Source: Clostridia bacterium
GTDB taxonomy: Bacteria > Bacillota > Clostridia > UMGS1840 > HGM11507
DNA: 64,000 nucleotides
Assembly (NCBI GenBank): GCA_017554615.1
Contig: JAFZHY010000013.1
Location: 62,001 to 126,000 of the forward strand
Reading direction: 5' to 3'
Shown here piece by piece: positions 16,848-25,523 of this stretch (position 1 is the first letter of the stretch; every line of letters starts with the position of its first letter). A model generated the notes under the pieces. That model was not told the DNA's origin. It saw nothing but the letters and a program-made list of their open reading frames with translations, and did not search any database. The position numbers and the translations under genes are program-made.

Positions 16848-18719
16848 ATGAGTTATATTGCAGATACATGTGATGTTGTTGTTATAGGCGGCGGCCATGC
16901 AGGGTGCGAAGCAGCACTTGCTGCAGCAAGGCTTAACGCAAAAACATATTTATTTTCCATAAGCCTTGATATGATTGCCAATATGCCTTGTAACCCTAAC
17001 ATAGGCGGAACTGCCAAAGGCCATCTTGTTCGTGAAATTGATGCTCTTGGCGGAGAAATGGGTAAAAACGCCGACAAGGCTTTTATCCAGTCAAGAATGC
17101 TTAATAAAAGTAAAGGCCCTGCTGTTCACTCTCTTAGAGTACAGGCTGACAGAAGAAAATATCAGAATGAAATGAAATTAACTTTGGAAAAGCAGGAGAA
17201 CCTTTTTATAAGACAGGGAGAAATAGTAAAAATAAATCTTTCGGCTGATAACAAGGTTGAATCGGTAGAAACTGAGTCTGGTGCTGTTTTTTATACAAAG
17301 GCAGTTATTATCGCTACCGGTACATTTTTAAAAGGCAAAATTATTATTGGCGATTATGAAAAAGAAAGCGGACCTGACGGAATGTTTCCTGCAAATTCCT
17401 TATCCTCCTGTCTTTGTGATATGGGCATTGAAATTTTAAGATTTAAAACAGGTACACCTGCCAGAGTTTTAAAAAGAAGTGTTGACTTTTCTAAAATGGA
17501 AGTTCAGACAGGCGATGACATTATAGTTCCCCTCTCTTTTGAAAACGATTATATAGGCGAAAATAAAGACGATTGTTACCTTACATATACAAACGAAAAA
17601 ACTCACAAAATAATACTCGAAAATCTTCATCGTTCCCCTTTATACAGTGGGAAAATTGAAGGGACAGGCCCAAGATACTGCCCGTCAATAGAAGATAAAA
17701 TTGTAAGATTTAAAGATAAAGAAAGACATCAGGTGTTTATTGAGCCTATGGGAATGGATACTGAAGAAATGTATGTTCAGGGGATGTCATCATCTCTTCC
17801 TGAAGATGTGCAGGTGAAAATGTACCGTTCTATCAAGGGGCTTGAAAATGTTATTATTACAAGAAGCGCTTATGCGATAGAGTATGACTGTATTAACCCT
17901 CTTCAGTTATATCCCACACTGGAATTTAAAAATATAGAAGGTTTATACGGAGCAGGTCAGTTTAACGGTACTTCAGGGTATGAAGAAGCAGCGGCACAAG
18001 GGCTTATTGCAGGGATAAACGCTGTAAGAAAAATAGATGGAAAAGAAAGTATTGTTATAGGAAGAGACCAGGGATATATAGGAACACTCATAGATGACCT
18101 TGTTACAAAGGGAACTAACGAGCCATACAGAATGATGACTGCAAGAAGCGAATATAGATTACTACTTAGACAAGACAATGCAGATTTAAGGCTTACTCCG
18201 TTAGGCTATGAAATAGGCCTTATATCCGAAGAAAGATATAATAGTTTTCTTGACAAAAAGAAGAAAACAGAAGAAGAAATAGAAAGAATAAAGAGCGTTA
18301 CAGTTTCTCCTTCAAAAGAGGTTAACAAATTTTTAGAGGAAAATAACAGTTCTTTAATTACAACAGGCATAAAATTAAGCGAACTTTTAAAAAGGCCTGA
18401 ACTTGACTATGAAAAATTATCCGAAATAGACTTAAATCGTCCATCTCTTAAAAGGGATATATGGGAAGAAGCCCAGATACAGATTAAATATGACGGATAT
18501 ATTAAAAAACAGATTGCTCAGGCAGAGCAAGTGGCAAAAATGGAAAAGAAATTACTTCCAAAAGATATAAACTATGACGAAATAGTCGGTTTAAGATTAG
18601 AGGCAAGGCAGAAACTTAATCTTATAAAGCCTCAGTCTATCGGTCAGGCAAGTAGAATCTCAGGGGTATCCCCTGCTGATATATCTGTTCTTATAATTTA
18701 TCTTGAAAGGAACAAATAA
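16848..18719 (+). CDS. mnmG: MnmG (GidA), tRNA wobble-uridine modification FAD enzyme
   Basis: With MnmE it installs the 5-carboxymethylaminomethyl group on U34 of several tRNAs. The 623-residue length fits. The FAD-binding dinucleotide motif [16 protein letters not shown] is at about residues 14-29, followed by [10 protein letters not shown] and the later [20 protein letters not shown]. mnmE, normally next to it, is not in this window. Two bases separate it from the response regulator, so the three genes to walK probably share a transcript. Confidence 0.96.
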   Translation: MSYIADTCDVVVIGGGHAGCEAALAAARLNAKTYLFSISLDMIANMPCNPNIGGTAKGHLVREIDALGGEMGKNADKAFIQSRMLNKSKGPAVHSLRVQADRRKYQNEMKLTLEKQENLFIRQGEIVKINLSADNKVESVETESGAVFYTKAVIIATGTFLKGKIIIGDYEKESGPDGMFPANSLSSCLCDMGIEILRFKTGTPARVLKRSVDFSKMEVQTGDDIIVPLSFENDYIGENKDDCYLTYTNEKTHKIILENLHRSPLYSGKIEGTGPRYCPSIEDKIVRFKDKERHQVFIEPMGMDTEEMYVQGMSSSLPEDVQVKMYRSIKGLENVIITRSAYAIEYDCINPLQLYPTLEFKNIEGLYGAGQFNGTSGYEEAAAQGLIAGINAVRKIDGKESIVIGRDQGYIGTLIDDLVTKGTNEPYRMMTARSEYRLLLRQDNADLRLTPLGYEIGLISEERYNSFLDKKKKTEEEIERIKSVTVSPSKEVNKFLEENNSSLITTGIKLSELLKRPELDYEKLSEIDLNRPSLKRDIWEEAQIQIKYDGYIKKQIAQAEQVAKMEKKLLPKDINYDEIVGLRLEARQKLNLIKPQSIGQASRISGVSPADISVLIIYLERNK

Positions 18720-18721
18720 TT

Positions 18722-19429
18722 ATGAATGAAAAGTATATTTTAATTGTTGAAGATGAAAAACCCATTTCTGATATTCTAAAATTTAACTTAGAAAAAGAAG
18801 GATATAAAACAAAACAGGCTTTTGATGGCGAAGAAGGTCTTAACCTTGCCAAAAAAGAAGATTTTGATTTGGTTCTTTTAGATGTTATGCTTCCTAAAAT
18901 GGACGGATTTCAGGTTTTAAGAGAATTAAGAAGTGTTAAAAAGAATATTCCTATTTTGCTTGTTACTGCAAGAGAAGACGAGATAGATAAAGTTTTAGGC
19001 TTGGAACTTGGGGCAGACGATTACATAACAAAACCATACAGCGTAAGAGAACTTATCGCCAGAGTAAAGGCTAACCTAAGAAGAACTATCTCTGAAACCT
19101 TTACTAATGACGAAGAAAATTCAAATATTATTAAAATGGGTCGTCTTATCATCAATTCTGAAAGATATGAAGTAACAAAAGATTCAAAACCTATCGACCT
19201 TACAAGGCGTGAATTTGAACTTCTTGAATTTTTAGCCAAGAAACCTGAAAAAATATTCTCCCGTGAAGCACTTCTTGAACAGGTGTGGGGTTATGAATAT
19301 TTAGGCGATGTAAGAACTGTTGATGTTACTGTAAGAAGACTTAGAGAAAAAATAGAAGATAACTCTTCCGAACCGGAATATGTTGTTACCAAAAGAGGCT
19401 TGGGCTACTATTTCAAATCAATTAAGTAG
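18722..19429 (+). CDS. walR: OmpR/PhoB-family response regulator, WalR-like
   Basis: 235 residues. The receiver domain (about 1-120) has the acidic pair VEDEK, the phosphoacceptor Asp in LLDVMLPKMDGF, and Lys in TKPYS. A winged-helix DNA-binding domain fills residues about 135-233 (EQVWGYEYLGDVRTVDVTVR). The partner histidine kinase follows 8 bp later. The pair resembles WalRK/VicRK, which controls wall hydrolases, but PhoPR is hard to exclude by eye. WalHIJ genes are absent. Confidence 0.85.
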   Translation: MNEKYILIVEDEKPISDILKFNLEKEGYKTKQAFDGEEGLNLAKKEDFDLVLLDVMLPKMDGFQVLRELRSVKKNIPILLVTAREDEIDKVLGLELGADDYITKPYSVRELIARVKANLRRTISETFTNDEENSNIIKMGRLIINSERYEVTKDSKPIDLTRREFELLEFLAKKPEKIFSREALLEQVWGYEYLGDVRTVDVTVRRLREKIEDNSSEPEYVVTKRGLGYYFKSIK

Positions 19430-19437
19430 GTGTTAAA

Positions 19438-21258
19438 ATGTTAAAAGGCATTCAGCAAAAATTAGTTTTAATTTTTGTGCTTATAATAATTGCCATAATG
19501 TCGGTTCTGGGAACCTTTCTTATAAATAATATCAATGTGTATTATCACACGGAATTCAGAAACAGGGTTTCCTCTACATTTACCGGCGCATTTATTGAAC
19601 AACTTAAAAGTGCAGGTATTAATGAAAACCCTGTATCAGAAATGGAAGTTATGTTAAATGCTTACAGTGCAAACTTAGGCATTGACTATTCTTACCGTAA
19701 TTACTATATTCTTGACGCTAAAACAGGCTCTTTTTTATCAGGCACAGATACCGAAAAAGGTAAATCACTTATAAAAACTCCTGCCATTTCCGAAGCGATG
19801 GTTGGGAAAGTAAGTATTCAGACCGAAGCGGCAAATTCTATTATGGAATATGCTGTGCCTATCGGAGAAAAAGAAGGCAACCCTCAATATATTGTTTATA
19901 TTGCAGACTCCAAAGATGCAATGAATGATGTTATAACAAATATGATTTCTATGGTTTTGCAATCTCTTCTTTTAGGGGTTATGATTGCTATACTTCTTGG
20001 TATATTCTTATCACGAACAATTTCAAAACCTATAATTTCTCTTACCAGACGTGCAGAAAAACTTGCAAAAGGGGAATTTGATATTGTTCCCACAGTTAAA
20101 GAAAAAGACGAAATCGGTATTCTTTCCAACACATTCAAATATATGTCCGATGCACTTGCTGCAAGTGTTAATGATTTAGGGTTTGAGAAAAATAAATTAG
20201 AAACTGTTATGCAATATATGTCAGACGGTATTATTGCGTTTGACTCAAACGGGCAGTCCATAGTTATAAACCCTGCTGCAAAGAAACTGCTTAATATAGA
20301 AGATGAAAAGGAAATAAACTTTGACGAATATTTTACCAAATTCTTTGATGATTTATATATAGGCGATTTTATATATCTTGATTCGCATAAGATAGAGCAA
20401 AGGGTTATTCAGGTGGGAGATTTGTCTTTAAGGCTTGAAGTAAGCCCATTTAAATTCCAGAATGAAAAAAACCGCGGAGTTATGGTGGTTATTCAGGATA
20501 TTACCAAGCAGGAAAGCGTTGAAAACTCACGAAGAGAATTTGTTGCAAATGTTTCTCACGAGTTAAAAACTCCTATCACAACTATTAAAACATATATTGA
20601 AACAATAAGAGAAAATGACCTTGACAAAGAAACAGAAAATAACTTTTTAGATGTTGTAGACCGTGAGGCAGACCGTATGACAAGGCTTATAGGCGACCTG
20701 CTCACACTATCCAAACTTGACAGTAAGATTATTCTTGCAAACAGAGAATATATAAATGTATCAAAACTTATTGAAGATGTTATAGTTAAGATGTCGATTG
20801 AGGCTAAAAAGCACGGTCATGAACTTACCTATCACGAAATGAACGAACTGCCTCCTCTTTTTATGGATAAGGACAGATTAGAGCAGATTTTAATAAATAT
20901 TATTTCAAACTCTATAAAATACACTCCTAAAGACGGGTTTATTGATGTATTTGTAAGAGCGATTTACGGTAATATTTATATTAAAATTAAAGACACGGGC
21001 ATTGGTATTCCAAAGAAAGATTTAGAAAGAATTTTTGAAAGATTTTACCGTGTTGACAAGGCTCGTTCAAGAGAACAGGGAGGAACAGGGCTTGGCCTTG
21101 CAATCTCTAAAGAAATGATAAATGCCTTTGGTGGAGATATTTACATAGAAAGCGAAGAAAACAAAGGCTGCGAAGTGTGTATTGTTCTTCCTGTTGACGG
21201 AAAAAGAACTGATACAACAGTTGACGATAAAGAAATGTTTAAAGATATGTCTAAATAA
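19438..21258 (+). CDS. walK: Membrane histidine kinase, WalK/VicK-like
   Basis: 606 residues in the typical WalK order: membrane span at about 8-28, an extracellular sensor of some 130 residues, a second span at about 165-190, HAMP (about 190-243), a PAS domain (about 250-355), HisKA with phosphoacceptor His in VSHELKTPITTI (about 370), and HATPase with N box NIISNSIKYT and G boxes DTGIGIPKKD and GGTGLGLAI. It phosphorylates the regulator encoded just upstream. The PAS domain favours WalK over PhoR only weakly. Confidence 0.87.
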   Translation: MLKGIQQKLVLIFVLIIIAIMSVLGTFLINNINVYYHTEFRNRVSSTFTGAFIEQLKSAGINENPVSEMEVMLNAYSANLGIDYSYRNYYILDAKTGSFLSGTDTEKGKSLIKTPAISEAMVGKVSIQTEAANSIMEYAVPIGEKEGNPQYIVYIADSKDAMNDVITNMISMVLQSLLLGVMIAILLGIFLSRTISKPIISLTRRAEKLAKGEFDIVPTVKEKDEIGILSNTFKYMSDALAASVNDLGFEKNKLETVMQYMSDGIIAFDSNGQSIVINPAAKKLLNIEDEKEINFDEYFTKFFDDLYIGDFIYLDSHKIEQRVIQVGDLSLRLEVSPFKFQNEKNRGVMVVIQDITKQESVENSRREFVANVSHELKTPITTIKTYIETIRENDLDKETENNFLDVVDREADRMTRLIGDLLTLSKLDSKIILANREYINVSKLIEDVIVKMSIEAKKHGHELTYHEMNELPPLFMDKDRLEQILINIISNSIKYTPKDGFIDVFVRAIYGNIYIKIKDTGIGIPKKDLERIFERFYRVDKARSREQGGTGLGLAISKEMINAFGGDIYIESEENKGCEVCIVLPVDGKRTDTTVDDKEMFKDMSK

Positions 21259-21334
21259 TTATATTTAAAATGGTATAAATTGCCCTTTATTGTGCATAAA
21301 CTATAATACACATCATAATAAAGGACGAGATACT

Positions 21335-21613
21335 ATGAAGGAATTTTACGAAGAAATTATTGCAAAATTTAAGCGCAGGGAAAATAAAGAAAGCGAAGAA
21401 CTTACAAGAATTAAACATGCTCTGTATGAAGTAAAAAGGGCAAGGAGCAATTTTAATATGGTTGTAGGGGCAGATAATGTGGAACTTGCAATTTTAGAAC
21501 TTAATGCAGCAGAAAAAAGATACCGTAATCTTATAAAAGAGTTAAAATCAAACAGCAATTTAAGATTTGGTGAAGAAGATACAGGCTTTGATATAAAGGC
21601 AACTGTTGATTAA
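21335..21613 (+). CDS. yaaL: DUF2508 protein (YaaL-like)
   Basis: 92 residues, charged and helical, without a signal or span. In Bacillus a DUF2508 gene (yaaL) lies between recR and bofA; here bofA follows directly, which supports the call. Function is unknown. The start at 21335 has AAAGGACG 8 bp upstream; the longer frame from 21290 would begin in the intergenic region with no ribosome site. Confidence 0.75.
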   Translation: MKEFYEEIIAKFKRRENKESEELTRIKHALYEVKRARSNFNMVVGADNVELAILELNAAEKRYRNLIKELKSNSNLRFGEEDTGFDIKATVD

Positions 21614-21615
21614 AA

Positions 21616-21867
21616 ATGTATTTAAAAGAAACTGTCATCTTAATTGCCTTTATCCTTATACTTTTATTTTTCTTTACACGCCCTGTTATACTTTTAGGAA
21701 AAATGCTTGTAAGAAGTGTGTTTTTTACCTTTATTATTTTCCTTTTAAATTTCATCACTACATCCTTTAATTTTAGTATAGGCTTAAACCCTGTAACTTC
21801 CCTTGTATGCGGAATGTTCGGAGTATACGGAGTTGTGATAAATTATATAGGTGCAATACTTTTTTAA
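21616..21867 (+). CDS. bofA: BofA, inhibitor of pro-sigma-K processing
   Basis: 83-residue membrane protein with two hydrophobic helices, ending in NPVTSLVCGMFGVYGVVINY, the conserved BofA C-terminus. In sporulation BofA with SpoIVFA holds the SpoIVFB protease inactive in the forespore outer membrane until the sigma-G signal arrives. Two bases separate it from the yaaL-like gene. Its presence is strong evidence that this organism makes, or descends from makers of, endospores. Confidence 0.88.
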   Translation: MYLKETVILIAFILILLFFFTRPVILLGKMLVRSVFFTFIIFLLNFITTSFNFSIGLNPVTSLVCGMFGVYGVVINYIGAILF

Positions 21868-21877
21868 TACAAAACAT

Positions 21878-21912
21878 AAAAACAGGTTCTGGAAATTCCA
21901 GAACCTGTTTTA
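21878..21912 (+). terminator. Terminator after bofA
   Basis: AAAACAGGTTCTGG / CCAGAACCTGTTTT perfect stem with a 5-base loop, then TATTG. Confidence 0.85.
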
Positions 21913-21977
21913 TTGTATTAACATAACAATCTTATCCTAAATTATCGAACTATTAGCTCGTTTTCGTAATATTCTTA

Positions 21978-22147
21978 TTATGAGATAGGTAAAAATGTTT
22001 GTTCATAGCAAAAAGTTTTAAATTCCAAAGAATTTTAAATTTATTTAAAATTCTTTACCTTGTTAGTATCATTTCAATAGATTATAAGTATTGAAATAAT
22101 TACTATTATTAACTTTTTGCGTTCCAGACTTTTTTAACATCTCATAA
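21978..22147. other. Large multibranched inverted repeat (candidate structured RNA or small transposable element)
   Basis: The 170-bp segment folds almost completely. The outer stem TTATGAGAT (21978-21986) / ATCTCATAA (22139-22147) is extended by about 12 of 14 further pairs. An inner stem GCAAAAAGTT / AACTTTTTGC follows. Inside are two hairpins: AAAGAATTTTAAA / TTTAAAATTCTTT and ATTTCAATA / TATTGAAAT, the second lengthened by TAGTA / TACTA. The result is a long stem topped by a three-way junction. No gene lies in 21868-22148. Strand and function are unknown. Confidence 0.65.
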
Positions 22148-22148
22148 A

Positions 22149-22724
22149 TTATACCTTTTTTCTGATGTTTATAAGTCTTATTATAACAGGTGTTAAAATA
22201 ATATTAACTACCATTTCTGCTATAAAATTAAAGCCTATAAGTACAGTAAGAGTATAGTTTATTGCACTTATCCCCCCTGCCCATACTGCAATATGCTCCA
22301 TAAAGAACAAAAGGCAACCTATAAAAAATACTCCTGTATTAACAAGTGGGCAGACAATAGATGTTAAAACTACTGCAAGATATGTATTTACCTTTTCAAG
22401 CAGTTTATACACAACCCCTGCAAAGTAACCGCTAAGAACGCCCTTTGCAAGAACTACAATTACAGTAGCCACAGGGTCTAAAACCATAAATCCTGCTGCC
22501 TGACCGCTTACAAGTATTATAAATCCTGCAGTAAGGCCAAGCCATGCACCTACTCCTACTCCGCATATAGCAGCACCGATAACAATAGGCACAAGTGCTA
22601 AATTAATAGTGAAAAACCCAAGTTTAACACCACCTGCAAACCATTCAAGCACTACTACCAACGCAGTGAGTAACGCTGCCATAACCAATGCCTTTACAGA
22701 CATTTTTTGTTTAACTTTTGTCAT
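22149..22724 (-). CDS. ECF transporter S component, probably pantothenate (PanT-like)
   Basis: 191-residue membrane protein with about six hydrophobic helices, small-residue rich as in energy-coupling-factor substrate-binding components. S components capture a vitamin and work with a shared EcfAAT module, which is not in this window. The next gene upstream encodes type III pantothenate kinase, so pantothenate is the likely ligand; this is inference from context. The start at 22724 follows AAGGAGG by 9 bp, while the longer frame to 22769 lacks one. Confidence 0.78.
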   Translation of the reverse strand: MTKVKQKMSVKALVMAALLTALVVVLEWFAGGVKLGFFTINLALVPIVIGAAICGVGVGAWLGLTAGFIILVSGQAAGFMVLDPVATVIVVLAKGVLSGYFAGVVYKLLEKVNTYLAVVLTSIVCPLVNTGVFFIGCLLFFMEHIAVWAGGISAINYTLTVLIGFNFIAEMVVNIILTPVIIRLINIRKKV

Positions 22725-22785
22725 AAAAATTCCTCCTTGCTGTCGTTCGATTTTTTCGATACAACGCATAAAATTATATATTGTT

Positions 22786-23559
22786 TTAAAAGTTACCCTG
22801 ATTTTTCTTATAAAGAATATTTAACCCTTTAAGTAAAAGGTGTTCGTCTAAAATTATATCGTGTTTACAATGCCCCACAATTTTTGAACTAAGTCCGCCT
22901 GTTGCATATACTTTAACTTCCTTACCCATTTGTTCAAAGCATCTGTCTATCATACCGTCAAGCATTGAGGCATTGCCAAGAATTACGCCTGAACGCATAC
23001 AGTCTATTGTGTTTTTACCAAGAACACAAGACGGTGCTTCCAGACTGATCATAGGAAGTTGAGCCGCGCCTCCTGAAAGCGCTCCCAAAGCAATCTTTAC
23101 ACCAGGAATAATTGACGCACCGCAAAAAGCACCCGTTTTATCCATTGCAAGAATTTTTGTGGCTGTGCCCATATCTATAATAAGAGCAGGACTTCCATAT
23201 AAAAAATGCGTAGCAACGCAAACGGTTATAAGGTCTGCCCCAACTGAAGATGGGTCATCGCATTTAATATTTATCCCTGTTTTAATTCCGGGGCCAACCA
23301 TTATAGGCTCAACGTCATATACCATTTTTATTGCCTTTTTCAGAACATTATTAAGAGGCGGAACTACAGAAGAAATTATAGCACCTGTAAGTTCGGCTTC
23401 ACAAACATTATGAAGTTTTAACACACTGCGGATTTTCGCTGCATATTCATCTTCCGTTTTTAAAATATTTGTAGCAATACGGGCAACAAATTTAAGGTCA
23501 TCTTCAAAAAAACCGCCAAGAACTATGTTGGTATTACCCACATCAACTGTTAAAATCAT
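22786..23559 (-). CDS. coaX: Type III pantothenate kinase
   Basis: Phosphorylates pantothenate, the first step of coenzyme A synthesis. The 257 residues match CoaX. The ASKHA-fold phosphate loop DVGNTNIVLGG is at the N-terminus, DMGTATK in the middle and ATGGLSSKI near the end. CoaX is insensitive to feedback by CoA, in contrast to CoaA. It lies upstream of the ECF substrate-binding gene with a 61-bp gap, suggesting uptake and activation of the same vitamin. Confidence 0.94.
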   Translation of the reverse strand: MILTVDVGNTNIVLGGFFEDDLKFVARIATNILKTEDEYAAKIRSVLKLHNVCEAELTGAIISSVVPPLNNVLKKAIKMVYDVEPIMVGPGIKTGINIKCDDPSSVGADLITVCVATHFLYGSPALIIDMGTATKILAMDKTGAFCGASIIPGVKIALGALSGGAAQLPMISLEAPSCVLGKNTIDCMRSGVILGNASMLDGMIDRCFEQMGKEVKVYATGGLSSKIVGHCKHDIILDEHLLLKGLNILYKKNQGNF

Positions 23560-23580
23560 TCTTAGTCCACCACCTGTTTT

Positions 23581-24423
23581 TTAAATACTGTTTGTTTTAT
23601 GCTCTTTATGAATATCGTCTAATTTATTTTCTATAACTATCTTATCTATAATGGTTTTAACTATCCTGTCAAGTTCACGGCCTTCGCAGTAATCTGCTTT
23701 AGTTATAAAATCAACTCTGTATTCCCTGATAAGTTTTTCAGCAGTTTCCTTATCTTCCCCATAAACTGCAATAGAATGGCCTCCGTTAACCTTGCAAAGT
23801 TTCATACAAGGAACATCAGTAAACCCGTCTCCAATATAAATCATATTTTTAAAAGGAATTCTTCTGTCCTCATGCGGAACATGTGAGTTTAATAATTTGT
23901 CATCACAAACGGACAACTCGCCTTTGTTTATTCTGTATAAATACTGGGTTTTAGTTGTAAAATTCACAACTGTTTTAGGCCAAATTGCCACCCCGTTTAC
24001 ATCATATATATATTCACAAGCATATGTCTTTTTAAAATATTCATAAACCTCAGACCCTTCAATTATTTCCTGAAGCCCTGAAGATATAACATAATGCTCA
24101 ACATCTGCGCCGACACTTTTTGCATATTCGTTTATTCTTTTAAACCAGTTTTTAACCCCGGGGAAAAATTCAATGTTTTTGCCCAGTTTAACAAACTCGT
24201 CCCTTGTAATTCTTATGTCTTTGCTTCTTGCAAGTTTAAGCATAATATGCATATAACTTAAAAGCCCGTCCATCTCGTTCTTTATGGTAAAATCATTAAC
24301 CATCTTCCAGAACTCTTCTTTGGAAATTTCAAGACTTGGAATAAACCCAAAATTCTGCATATCAGTTGTAATCAGGGTTTTATCAAAATCATACATCAGG
24401 GCAATTATCGGATTTTTTGGCAT
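23581..24423 (-). CDS. HAD-superfamily phosphatase
   Basis: 280 residues. HAD motif I is DFDKTL at about residues 12-17 and motif IV is GDGFTDVPCM near residue 199; a serine motif (VISSG) and a cap with aromatic residues lie between. Such enzymes are cytoplasmic magnesium-dependent phosphatases with many possible substrates, and nothing here narrows the choice. AAGGAG lies 6 bp before the ATG. It is downstream of the lipoprotein gene by 14 bp and may share its transcript. Confidence 0.82.
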   Translation of the reverse strand: MPKNPIIALMYDFDKTLITTDMQNFGFIPSLEISKEEFWKMVNDFTIKNEMDGLLSYMHIMLKLARSKDIRITRDEFVKLGKNIEFFPGVKNWFKRINEYAKSVGADVEHYVISSGLQEIIEGSEVYEYFKKTYACEYIYDVNGVAIWPKTVVNFTTKTQYLYRINKGELSVCDDKLLNSHVPHEDRRIPFKNMIYIGDGFTDVPCMKLCKVNGGHSIAVYGEDKETAEKLIREYRVDFITKADYCEGRELDRIVKTIIDKIVIENKLDDIHKEHKTNSI

Positions 24424-24437
24424 TTTAATCTCCTTCT

Positions 24438-25016
24438 TTATAAAAGCGCTGCAACCTTATCAAGATTGCCGAATAATATGTTTTTCTCTTCTTCTAAAAA
24501 TTCAGGAATCCACTTTGAGTCAACTTTTTTAACCGTAACTTCAATATCTTTGGATATATATTTTATATCTTCTTTTTCGGCTATTTCTATGCATTTTTTA
24601 AACAGCACATTAACTACCTCTTCCTGAGGAATGTTTAAAAACTTTTCGCTGTGTTCTTTAACATAAGATATACTTCTTTCAATAATATCAGGGATATCCA
24701 CCGTTGAAACGGATAATTTAACTATATAAAGTGTGTCATCCATTTTCTTTGCCGAGTTAATCTTATAGGTAAGTTTACCGCATACCTTTTTCATAAACTC
24801 ATTGTATTCTTCGGTTATACCCTCAAACTCAGATTTATCATCAGAGAAAAACTCAGCCATTTTTTCGGTATCATACTCTTTAACCGCTTCAACAGCATCT
24901 ATTACTGCCTGTCTTACGGGTGCTTCTTCCTTAGATAAGTTCCCAACATTTAAAGAGCATCCTGATATGCCAAGTATAAATATAAATAAAACAGTTATTA
25001 TAATTACCTTTTTCAT
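24438..25016 (-). CDS. Lipoprotein, DUF5105-like
   Basis: 192 residues. A basic start and hydrophobic signal end in the lipobox LGISGC, giving a lipid-anchored extracellular protein with the mature Cys at about 20. The mature part is charged with a long helical content and resembles DUF5105/DUF4878-type lipoproteins of Firmicutes, whose role is unknown. A promoter (25060-25088) drives it on the minus strand. Confidence 0.72.
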   Translation of the reverse strand: MKKVIIITVLFIFILGISGCSLNVGNLSKEEAPVRQAVIDAVEAVKEYDTEKMAEFFSDDKSEFEGITEEYNEFMKKVCGKLTYKINSAKKMDDTLYIVKLSVSTVDIPDIIERSISYVKEHSEKFLNIPQEEVVNVLFKKCIEIAEKEDIKYISKDIEVTVKKVDSKWIPEFLEEEKNILFGNLDKVAALL

Positions 25017-25059
25017 ACTGTGTCCTTTCTTAGTAAAATAAGCCTACTTACACACATTT

Positions 25060-25103
25060 ATTATACCATTACATTTGACAATAGTCAATGCGTTTGTTAT
25101 ACA
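25060..25103. promoter_or_regulatory. Overlapping divergent promoter pair
   Basis: Minus strand: TTGACT (25088-25083), 17 bp, TATAAT (25065-25060), toward the lipoprotein gene. Plus strand: TTGACA (25075-25080), 17 bp, TATACA (25098-25103), toward the 32-aa ORF. The two -35 boxes form the palindrome TTGAC-AATA-GTCAA, so polymerase cannot occupy both at once. Confidence 0.65.
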
Positions 25104-25124
25104 TAATTCAAGGATAAAACTGTG

Positions 25125-25223
25125 ATGATAAAGCAGTCGTCATATGAGCTGATTAAGTATAATACAAAAGAGGATTATCTTTTAACAAAAGTTGAAATTT
25201 TTGTCAATGACATAATCAAATAA
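25125..25223 (+). CDS. Small ORF of 32 residues, unrecognised
   Basis: ATG to TAA encoding a 32-residue peptide that starts MIKQSSYELIKYNTKEDY and ends VNDIIK. Support comes from surrounding signals: a SigA-type promoter on the same strand, an AAGGA ribosome site 9-10 bp upstream, and a strong terminator 12 bp after the stop. It looks like a complete small transcription unit. The peptide has mixed charge and no membrane span or signal. It could also be a remnant or a regulatory RNA with a chance ORF. Confidence 0.45.
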   Translation: MIKQSSYELIKYNTKEDYLLTKVEIFVNDIIK

Positions 25224-25235
25224 TTTATTTAATTT

Positions 25236-25265
25236 AAAAAAATCTCACAGTGTGAGATTTTTTTA
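25236..25265. terminator. Bidirectional terminator
   Basis: AAAAAAATCTCACA / TGTGAGATTTTTTT perfect dyad serving the small ORF (plus) and the peptidoglycan-binding operon (minus). Confidence 0.85.
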
Positions 25266-25270
25266 TTTTC

Positions 25271-25522
25271 CTAAGAAATATTTTCATTGTTTATTGCTCT
25301 TTTATATTCTTCCACTATTTTTTCAAAAGTGATAATATCCACTTCTCCTGTTTCATTAAGATTAAATCTTTTTTGAAAGTCCATTACTGCTTTTTTTGTT
25401 ATCTCGTCAAATATTCCGTCTACTATTACTTCAGGCAGAATATTATAGAAAAAATTTATTTCTCTTAGCATTGTCTGCAAATTTCTTACAGGTGTTCCGT
25501 TTGCTTTTAAAACTTCTATCAT
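25271..25522 (-). CDS. Single-domain peptidoglycan-binding protein
   Basis: 83 residues forming one PG_binding_1 domain (DGIFDEITKKAVMDFQKRFN is the diagnostic repeat core), with no signal peptide. It directly follows the larger multi-repeat protein, one base apart, and is probably co-translated or co-transcribed with it. It may extend the wall-binding capacity of that protein. In spore formers such domains often sit on cortex or coat proteins. Confidence 0.8.
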   Translation of the reverse strand: MIEVLKANGTPVRNLQTMLREINFFYNILPEVIVDGIFDEITKKAVMDFQKRFNLNETGEVDIITFEKIVEEYKRAINNENIS

Positions 25523-25523
25523 A

